From: Patescibacteria group bacterium
GTDB taxonomy: Bacteria > Patescibacteriota > Gracilibacteria > UBA1369 > LOWO2-01-FULL-3
Direction of reading: 5' to 3'
Assembly: GCA_018818755.1 (NCBI GenBank)
Contig: JAHIRL010000023.1
Coordinates: 1-5,113 of the forward strand
DNA: 5,113 nucleotides
Shown in pieces: positions 1 through 5,046 of the stretch. The translations under genes were made by a program, and so were the position numbers. The notes under the pieces are model-generated. The model worked only from the letters and a program-made list of their open reading frames with translations. It did no database searches and was not told where the DNA came from. Positions within the stretch are counted from its first letter, which is position 1. Every line of letters starts with the position of its first letter.

Positions 1-1401
1 AAAGAAATTCTTTCAATCTATCCCCCCACCAGTCCCTACAAAGTTTACGATCAGAAAGTCTGGTGGTCCGATCAATGGGATGCCCAAGACTACGCCCAAG
101 AATTCGATTTTTCCAAGCCATTTTTCCCTCAATATCAAACTCTCCACAAAAATGTCCCTCGCATCAATCTCGAGAACCGCAAAAACGAAAACAGCGAATA
201 TTGCAATGACAGTAACGACCTCAAAAACTGCTACCTCTGCTTCAATACCGCGGAATGCGAGGACTGCCTCTATTGCACAACCTGCGCTTACAGCCGCGAC
301 TGCATGGACAATTTTTGGTCCATGGCCTGCGAACTTTGCTACGAGTGCACCAAAGTGACGGAATCCTACCACTGTTTTTGGTGCTTCAACTCCAGCAATT
401 TAAGCGATTGTTACTACTGTGAGGAATGCAAAGGCTGTCGCAATTGTTTTGGATGCGTGGGGCTAAGACAAAAAGAATATTGCCTATACAATGAGCAATT
501 AACCCGCGAACAGTACGAAGAATTTAGCAAAAATCCAAAGCTAGACGAAGAAAAATTTAATGAGCTTCGACTAAAAACTCCCCACAAAAATTTGGAAATT
601 ACCCAAAGCGAGGACTGTTTGGGCGATTATATAAGCAACTGCAAAAACTGTTATTGGTGTTTTGATATTATGGGCTCTGAAGATTGTCGTTATGTTTGGG
701 ATGCCATGACGAACACAAGTTACGACTGTTTTAATTGCGGCGGAGATGAAGGTCAGGGATTTTGTAATTATCTTTATAATTCCCTGGCCGGATACTATTC
801 AACCAATTTAAAATGTTGTAATAAATGCGCCAAGAGTTCTGACTTATCCTACTGCGACTATTGCACCTCTTGCGACTCTTGTTTTGGTTGCGTTGGTCTT
901 CATCACAAAAACTACTGCATCCTCAATAAACAATACACAAAGGAACAATACCAAGAGCTTTTGCCCCGCATCATCGAGCACATGGAGCATACAGGGGAGT
1001 GGTGCGAATTTTTCCCTAGAGATTTCTCGGCCTGTGGCTACAACGATTCCATGGCTCAGTATTATTTCCCATTAACCAAAGAGCAAGCCCTTGCCAAAGG
1101 TTTTAACTGGAGCGATTATCAAAAACCCGCCCTCGACGACCCTTCTGCAATAAAATGCCAAAAAGACGGTAAATTATTCCGCATAATCCCCAAAGAAAAG
1201 GAATTCTACGAAAAGCACGGCCTCCCCATGCCCACTCTTTGCCCGGACTGCCGCAATCACCAAAGACGACAAAAACAAAACCCCCGCCAAATCTGCTCCC
1301 GTAAATGTGATTCCTGCGGATTATCAATATTCAGCACATGCAAACCAAATCGCCCCGAAAAAATCTACTGCGAAACTTGTTACCTAAAATCCCTATCATG
1401 A
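1..1401 (+). CDS. Cys-rich zinc-ribbon/solenoid protein of CPR type, 5' truncated by the window
   Basis: The reading frame is open from base 1 and its start lies upstream, so 466 C-terminal residues are visible. Forty-eight are cysteine, about 10%. In order I see: the tail of an N-terminal ribbon-like module (residues 1-28, 'SIYPPTSPYKVYDQKVWW'); a Cys ladder with a 12-residue period (about 65-164); a second, less regular Cys-rich half (about 206-309); a linker with 'YFPLTKEQALAKGFNWSDY' (355-373); and a C-terminal zinc-ribbon region (386-460) with CPDC (414-417), CSRKCDSC (432-439) and CETC (457-460). From memory these phrases match an uncharacterised family widespread in Candidate Phyla Radiation genomes; no function is established that I know of. 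Zinc or Fe-S binding is an inference from the cysteines. No signal peptide or membrane segment is visible, but the N-terminus is missing. The TGA stop overlaps the glutaredoxin start, so the two are probably translationally coupled. Internal ATGs such as 304 are not the true start, because homologous sequence continues upstream. Confidence 0.9.
   Translation, partial: KEILSIYPPTSPYKVYDQKVWWSDQWDAQDYAQEFDFSKPFFPQYQTLHKNVPRINLENRKNENSEYCNDSNDLKNCYLCFNTAECEDCLYCTTCAYSRDCMDNFWSMACELCYECTKVTESYHCFWCFNSSNLSDCYYCEECKGCRNCFGCVGLRQKEYCLYNEQLTREQYEEFSKNPKLDEEKFNELRLKTPHKNLEITQSEDCLGDYISNCKNCYWCFDIMGSEDCRYVWDAMTNTSYDCFNCGGDEGQGFCNYLYNSLAGYYSTNLKCCNKCAKSSDLSYCDYCTSCDSCFGCVGLHHKNYCILNKQYTKEQYQELLPRIIEHMEHTGEWCEFFPRDFSACGYNDSMAQYYFPLTKEQALAKGFNWSDYQKPALDDPSAIKCQKDGKLFRIIPKEKEFYEKHGLPMPTLCPDCRNHQRRQKQNPRQICSRKCDSCGLSIFSTCKPNRPEKIYCETCYLKSLS
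193..492 (+). repeat. Protein-level 12-residue Cys repeats (36-nt spacing)
   Basis: Cysteine codons begin at 229, 265, 301, 337, 373, 409, 445 and 481, exactly 36 nt apart (residues 77, 89, 101, 113, 125, 137, 149, 161). A second cysteine sits three residues later in six of these eight (80, 92, 116, 128, 140, 152), and Asn takes that place in the others (104, 164). A degenerate unit precedes them (S65..C68). The consensus is roughly x7-[D/E/N]-C-[aromatic/Leu]-x-C. The DNA units are diverged, so this is a protein solenoid pattern rather than a DNA satellite. A beta-helix with stacked cysteines is the natural structural guess. Confidence 0.9.
445..525 (+). repeat. Internal duplication in Cys-rich gene, copy 1 of the CFGCVGL module
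   Basis: Residues 149-175 (CFGCVGL..K.YC..N.Q.T.EQY.E) match residues 294-320 at 17 of 27 positions without gaps. The offset is 145 residues. Upstream, 'KNCY.CF' at residues 75-81 recurs at 215-221 with an offset of 140. The duplicated unit therefore includes the whole Cys-rich half, with a small net length change, and this motif is its best preserved part. Confidence 0.85.
880..960 (+). repeat. Internal duplication in Cys-rich gene, copy 2 of the CFGCVGL module
   Basis: This second copy covers residues 294-320 and matches residues 149-175. It keeps the C-F-G-C-V-G-L core and the following YC, 12 residues after the first cysteine. The Cys ladder before it is less regular: cysteine steps of 12 are interrupted by steps of 14 and 18. 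Confidence 0.85.
1398..1401 (+). other. ATGA stop/start overlap
   Basis: The TGA stop of the Cys-rich gene (1399-1401) overlaps the ATG of the glutaredoxin (1398-1400). No Shine-Dalgarno motif precedes this ATG. Ribosomes finishing the first gene probably reinitiate here, which would tie glutaredoxin synthesis to that of the Cys-rich protein. Confidence 0.85.
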
Positions 1402-1643
1402 TCAAAATCTACACCAAAAATTACTGCCCATATTGTACAATGGCCAAGGATCTTCTCAATTCTCTGCAGGTAGAGTTTGAAGAAATCGATATTACAAACT
1501 CTCCGGAGAAAATGGAAGAGCTAAGCAAAAAATCGCACATGATGACAGTTCCCCAAATTTTTGTGGACGATAAATGCCTAGGGGGATACACTGACATTGC
1601 CAAACTTCACAGTGAAGGCAAGCTTCTTGACCTCATCAAGTAA
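1398..1643 (+). CDS. grxC: Glutaredoxin (Grx3/GrxC-like, dithiol CPYC)
   Basis: An 81-residue cytoplasmic thiol-disulfide oxidoreductase that reduces protein disulfides and glutathione mixed disulfides using glutathione. The product shows a complete small glutaredoxin: strand 1 'MIKIYTK', active site C10-P-Y-C13, the TVP loop with cis-proline (50-52) that faces bound glutathione, then 'QIFVDD' and the GG (62-63) and TD (65-66) glutathione-contact region. The length is typical. The start at 1398 is chosen because it gives the canonical N-terminus and forms an ATGA overlap with the upstream stop. An in-frame ATG at 1338 would add 20 non-homologous residues lying over the zinc ribbon of the previous gene. 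The next gene makes glutathione, the cofactor this enzyme needs. CPYC plus the TVP/GG features favour a true glutaredoxin over NrdH-redoxin. No glutathione reductase is seen in the window. Confidence 0.95.
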   Translation: MIKIYTKNYCPYCTMAKDLLNSLQVEFEEIDITNSPEKMEELSKKSHMMTVPQIFVDDKCLGGYTDIAKLHSEGKLLDLIK

Positions 1644-3797
1644 ATGAAAATCCCAAAAAAAATAATTCCTCACCTTAAGGACCTTGAACATGCCCTGGAG
1701 CGTGAATGTTTGCGCATCGATCAAAAGGGCCGCATCTCCCAAACCCCGCACCCCAAAGAACTCGGCGATCCACTCCTCAATCCCTACATCACCCTAGACT
1801 TCAGTGAAGCCCAAATCGAGATGATCACCCCTGTCTTCGACACTCCCACCAAGGCCTTCAATTTTCTGCGCGATCTCCACAGCTTCACATACAAACACCT
1901 CCCCAAAGACGAACTGCTCTGGCCCTTTAGTATGCCCGCCATTCTCCCCGCAAAAGACAAAGACATCCCCATTGCAGATTTTGGAATCTCACCGATCGGG
2001 CAAGAAAAAAACACTTACCGCAAAAACCTCGCCAAAAGCTACGGCCCTCGCATGCAAACAATTTCCGGCACCCATTACAACTTTTCCCTCGGCCCCAAAT
2101 TTCTCAAAGCCCTCGACCGCGACCCTTCGGAAATATACTTCCACATCGCTCGAAACCTTCTCCGCCACCATTGGCTAAACATCCATCTTTTCGGAGCCGC
2201 CCCCACATATCACAAAAGTTTCCGCAAACAGTCTCAAACACCTTTCGCGGTTAGCTATCGCACCAGCGAATACGGATACATGGGCCGCATCCAATCTCAA
2301 AAGTATGTAAATTTCAATAGTATAAGCGAATACGAAGCCTCCATCCAAAAACTGATCAATCAAAAAATTATTCAAGCTCCCGCAGAATTTTATTCGGTAA
2401 TTCGCCCCAAAATGCGCGACGGGAAAGTGGCCTACCTCGAACTGCGCGCTCTCGACCTCAACCCTTTCTGCGCAATTGGAATCAACACAAAACAAATCTG
2501 CTTCCTCAAAAATCTCCTTCTATATTGCTTATTTACCCCAAGTCCACCGCTAAGCCCCGCCGAATATCAAAGCATTCTCAAAGAGCAAAACAAAGTCTCC
2601 CTCCAAGGCCGCGACCGCAAGCTTAAGCTTCAAGAGAAAGCCGCCCCCATCATCCGTGAAATCAAAAAAATCGGCCGCTACGCCTGCGACCAATGTTTTC
2701 ACGATTGCCAAGCTAAATCAGCCGCTTGCATTGCTAAAGAAGACTTTCTTAAACTTGGAATTTCTCTTGCTCATCAACACAAAAAATCGCTCAGTAATCT
2801 CCCCGCAAATTCTCAACTCGAAGAAGCCGCCCGCCTCTCCCAAATAAATTCCGAGATGTTCCTCCCCGGCTACGAAGATATGGAAGGCTCCACTCAATTA
2901 GTGATGAAGGAAGCCCTGAAGCGCGGGGTGGAAGTGGAAGTGTTGGATAGGGGAGAGAATTTTATCCGATTAAAGAAGGGCCGCAAAATTGAATATATTA
3001 AGCAAGCGAACAAAACCCGCCTCGATTCATACATGGCTTATTTGATTATGGAAAACAAACTGGTTTCCAAAGTAGTTCTGCGCGAAGTCGGCCTACGAGT
3101 GCCCGAAGAGTACTCCCATCTCGATTACCCAAAATTTCAAGACAAAGCTGTCGTGGTAAAACCAACATCCACAAACTTTGGCATTGGCATTAGCATTGTT
3201 CCTAAAAAATCCCCGGAAATTTTTACCAAAGCAGTCCAAGAAGCCCACGCCCACAGCAAAACCATTGTTGTGGAAGAATTCATTGAAGGTAAAGAATATC
3301 GCTTCCTAGTTATTGGAGAAAAAGTTTATGTGATCCACCGCGATCCCGCCAATGTAGTGGGGGACGGCAAACACACTATCCGCCAACTAGTGAAAATCAA
3401 AAACGAAATCCCCGAGAACTTCAAAAACTCTACCGGCTACATCATCCGCACAGGAAAAGAAGAAACAAAAATGCTTGCAGATCAAAAACTAACTTGGTCC
3501 ACAGTCCTACCCCGCAATAAAAAAATCTACCTTCACCATACCAGTAACCTCCACAACGGCGGCGACCCCATCGACTTCACCGACCAGATGCCCGCCCGCT
3601 TCAAAAAGATCGCCCTCCAAGCCGCCCGCGCCGTGCCCGCCGAAATCTGCGGCATAGACATGATCATCCCAAAAGATATGCGCTCCTACGCCATCATCGA
3701 AATCAACTTCAACCCTGCCCTCCAAATGCACAACTTCCCGTTTCAAGGTCAGAACAGGCAGACAGAGAAGGCAGTTCTTGACTTATTGGGGTTTTAG
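1644..3797 (+). CDS. gshF: Bifunctional glutamate-cysteine ligase / glutathione synthetase (GshF, GshAB)
   Basis: This enzyme makes glutathione from Glu, Cys and Gly with two ATP. The N-terminal part (about residues 8-340) is a GshA-type gamma-glutamylcysteine ligase: LERE (18-21), 'SEAQIEMITP' (54-63), 'WPFSMP' (93-98), 'MQTISGTHYNFS' (137-148) and 'YLELRALDLNPF' (264-275). The C-terminal part (about 460-717) is an ATP-grasp of the kind fused in GshF, not GshB: 'VVVKPTSTNFGIGISI' (503-518), 'VVEEFIEGKEYRFLVIG' (542-558), 'NVVGDGKHTIR' (570-580), 'GGDPID' (639-644), 'CGIDMIIP' (669-676) and the metal-binding 'IIEINFNP' (684-691). At 717 residues it is slightly shorter than the roughly 750 usual for GshF, and both active sites look complete. 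It starts directly after the glutaredoxin stop (TAAATG) with no visible ribosome site. An unusual cluster C348, C351, C355, C362 lies toward the end of the ligase part. Confidence 0.96.
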   Translation: MKIPKKIIPHLKDLEHALERECLRIDQKGRISQTPHPKELGDPLLNPYITLDFSEAQIEMITPVFDTPTKAFNFLRDLHSFTYKHLPKDELLWPFSMPAILPAKDKDIPIADFGISPIGQEKNTYRKNLAKSYGPRMQTISGTHYNFSLGPKFLKALDRDPSEIYFHIARNLLRHHWLNIHLFGAAPTYHKSFRKQSQTPFAVSYRTSEYGYMGRIQSQKYVNFNSISEYEASIQKLINQKIIQAPAEFYSVIRPKMRDGKVAYLELRALDLNPFCAIGINTKQICFLKNLLLYCLFTPSPPLSPAEYQSILKEQNKVSLQGRDRKLKLQEKAAPIIREIKKIGRYACDQCFHDCQAKSAACIAKEDFLKLGISLAHQHKKSLSNLPANSQLEEAARLSQINSEMFLPGYEDMEGSTQLVMKEALKRGVEVEVLDRGENFIRLKKGRKIEYIKQANKTRLDSYMAYLIMENKLVSKVVLREVGLRVPEEYSHLDYPKFQDKAVVVKPTSTNFGIGISIVPKKSPEIFTKAVQEAHAHSKTIVVEEFIEGKEYRFLVIGEKVYVIHRDPANVVGDGKHTIRQLVKIKNEIPENFKNSTGYIIRTGKEETKMLADQKLTWSTVLPRNKKIYLHHTSNLHNGGDPIDFTDQMPARFKKIALQAARAVPAEICGIDMIIPKDMRSYAIIEINFNPALQMHNFPFQGQNRQTEKAVLDLLGF
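2685..2729 (+). other. Cysteine cluster in GshF (CxxCx3Cx6C)
   Basis: Codons 348-362 encode four cysteines (348, 351, 355, 362) with a histidine at 353, between the ligase core and the ATP-grasp linker. I do not recall this spacing as a family-wide GshF motif. E. coli GshA has a disulfide pair in its C-terminal part, so a redox role is conceivable. Metal binding is also possible but untested. Confidence 0.6.
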
Positions 3798-3805
3798 CCT
3801 AGTAT
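3778..3805 (+). promoter_or_regulatory. Possible weak internal promoter for ispG
   Basis: TTGACT (3778-3783), 16 bp, then TAGTAT (3800-3805). The -35 matches 5/6 and the -10 matches 4/6 of the sigma70 consensus. A start about 7 bp downstream would fall on or next to the A of the ispG ATG (3812), giving a leaderless message. An alternative -10, TATAAG (3803-3808), would need a 19-bp spacer and would start inside the gene. The site overlaps the end of gshF and could be chance. Confidence 0.3.
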
Positions 3806-3811
3806 AAGCCC

Positions 3812-4996
3812 ATGAAATCCCCCCACACAAAAATCGGACAACTCACTCTCGGAGGCTCTTCGCCCATCCGCATCCAATCCATGACCAACACGGAAACCGC
3901 GGACGCGAAAATTACAGCCGCCCAGTGCATGGAACTTGCAGATGCCGGATCTGAACTTGTGAGATTTACCGTGGATACAGACGAAGCCGCTCAAGCCGTG
4001 CCAGAGATTCGCGAGATCTTAAACAAAAATGGATACGAAGACCTACCAATAATAGGGGACTTCCACTTCAACGGTCACAGACTTCTCACACAATACCCAG
4101 AATGCGCCGCATCCCTGGACAAATATCGCATCAACCCTGGAAATGTTGGATACGGCCGCGCCCACGATGAAAATTTCGACTCCTTCATCCGCGTAGCAAT
4201 CGCAAACAAAAAAGCTGTGAGGATCGGTGGGAATTGGGGGTCGATCGACCGCGAACTACTAAATCGTGAGATCGAAAAAAACGCAAAACTAGCCCGCCCA
4301 AAACCAGACCGCCAACTAATCATAGAAACCTTAGTTAAAAGTACAATAAACTCCGCCAAGAGAGCAGAAAAACTCGGGCTACCACACAAAAACATCGTCC
4401 TAAGTGTAAAGATGTCCGAAGTTCAGGATATGATCGCCGCTTACGAACTGCTCGCCAAAAAAACCGCACACCATCCATACATCCTCCACCTCGGCCTAAC
4501 AGAAGCCGGCTCAGGCGCAAAAGGCCTCATCGCCAGCACAGCCGCCCTCGCCCCACTCCTTCAAAAAGGCCTCGGTTCAACCATCCGCATCTCCATCACC
4601 CCAGCCCCAGGCGCACCCCGCACAGCAGAAGTGCAAGCCTGCCGCATCCTTCTTCAGGAAATGGGTTTCCGCAGTTACGGCCCAAGCGTAACCAGCTGCC
4701 CCGGATGTGGCCGTACCGCCAACGACCTCTATCAATCTCTTGCCCAAAAAGTCGACAAATACCTCGCCACCAATCACCCCCAAGCCCCAATAAAAGTTGC
4801 TGTAATGGGCTGCGTGGTAAACGGCCCCGGCGAAGCCTCCCATGCCGATATTGCAATAGCTCTCCCCGGTAAGCGCGAGAAAGATCTCGCTCAGGTTTTC
4901 GTCAAAGGGAAATTCCACAGAACTATCGCTGCCCCAAACATTGACGCGCAATTCTTAGAGCTACTCGGCAAGCTGATTAGTGAGGATTTTTCTTGA
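3812..4996 (+). CDS. ispG: 4-hydroxy-3-methylbut-2-enyl diphosphate synthase (IspG/GcpE)
   Basis: IspG catalyses the penultimate step of the MEP isoprenoid pathway, reductively opening MEcPP to HMBPP with a [4Fe-4S] cluster and electrons from flavodoxin or ferredoxin. The 394-residue product has the N-terminal TIM-barrel signatures 'IQSMTNT' (21-27), 'GDFHFNGH' (82-89), 'YRINPGNVG' (105-113) and 'RIGGNWGS' (137-144), then 'LHLGLTEAGSGAKG' (225-238). The C-terminal cluster domain has C296-x2-C299, C334 and E341 in 'GCVVNGPGE'. The C334-E341 spacing equals that of E. coli C305-E312, so the cluster ligands appear intact. The usual 'RIGVNWGS' reads Gly for Val at 140, a small oddity. From memory, the 'TEAGSGAKG' and 'SCPGCGRT' style resembles the long alpha/beta-proteobacterial form rather than the E. 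coli one. It lies 14 bp after gshF and may belong to the same transcript. No Shine-Dalgarno motif is seen. The start gives a normal N-terminus. Confidence 0.97.
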   Translation: MKSPHTKIGQLTLGGSSPIRIQSMTNTETADAKITAAQCMELADAGSELVRFTVDTDEAAQAVPEIREILNKNGYEDLPIIGDFHFNGHRLLTQYPECAASLDKYRINPGNVGYGRAHDENFDSFIRVAIANKKAVRIGGNWGSIDRELLNREIEKNAKLARPKPDRQLIIETLVKSTINSAKRAEKLGLPHKNIVLSVKMSEVQDMIAAYELLAKKTAHHPYILHLGLTEAGSGAKGLIASTAALAPLLQKGLGSTIRISITPAPGAPRTAEVQACRILLQEMGFRSYGPSVTSCPGCGRTANDLYQSLAQKVDKYLATNHPQAPIKVAVMGCVVNGPGEASHADIAIALPGKREKDLAQVFVKGKFHRTIAAPNIDAQFLELLGKLISEDFS

Positions 4997-5020
4997 CCCC
5001 TTCCTTCAAAATCCTATAAA
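4993..5020 (+). promoter_or_regulatory. Sigma70-type promoter for dcd
   Basis: TTGACC (4993-4998), a 16-bp spacer and TATAAA (5015-5020) each match 5/6 consensus bases. The -35 contains the ispG TGA stop. Transcription would begin near 5027, leaving a leader of about 20 nt before the dcd ATG at 5047. This marks a probable transcription-unit boundary in the only sizeable intergenic gap of the window. Confidence 0.6.
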
Positions 5021-5046
5021 ACATAAGTGGGCATAAATACTCATTC

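Noticed and set aside
80..358. 92-codon + strand frame starting at 80
   Set aside because: It is an off-frame shadow of the Cys-rich gene with a low-complexity Thr/Ala/Ser product. The real frame shows clear family motifs.
229..492. 36-nt periodicity resembling a CRISPR array or DNA tandem repeat
   Set aside because: Only the Cys codons and a few flanking positions recur. The 36-nt units are otherwise different in sequence and lie in a continuous reading frame, so the period is at protein level.
1338..1397. Upstream ATG start for the glutaredoxin
   Set aside because: It would add 20 residues not seen in small glutaredoxins and would overlap the zinc ribbon of the previous gene by 64 bp. The 1398 start gives the canonical N-terminus.
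1..1401. Metallothionein identity for the Cys-rich protein
   Set aside because: The protein is far longer, rich in aromatic residues, and contains zinc-ribbon and linker motifs of a different family. Metal binding remains possible, but the family name does not fit.
2175..2495. 106-codon open frame on the - strand inside gshF
   Set aside because: It lies fully opposite conserved ligase sequence, has no recognisable motifs, and is explained by codon bias.
3851..3855. GGAGG Shine-Dalgarno-like motif
   Set aside because: It lies inside ispG, and the next in-frame ATG is about 25 nt away and past conserved N-terminal residues, so it does not set a start.
4577..4951. 124-codon open frame on the - strand inside ispG
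   Set aside because: The ispG frame is unmistakable here, including the Fe-S ligands. The antisense frame is a by-product of C-ending codons and resembles no known protein.
4997..5031. Possible terminator hairpin between ispG and dcd (CCCCTT ... AAGTGGG)
   Set aside because: The pairing has a mismatch or bulge, the loop is long, no T-run follows, and it overlaps the predicted promoter.
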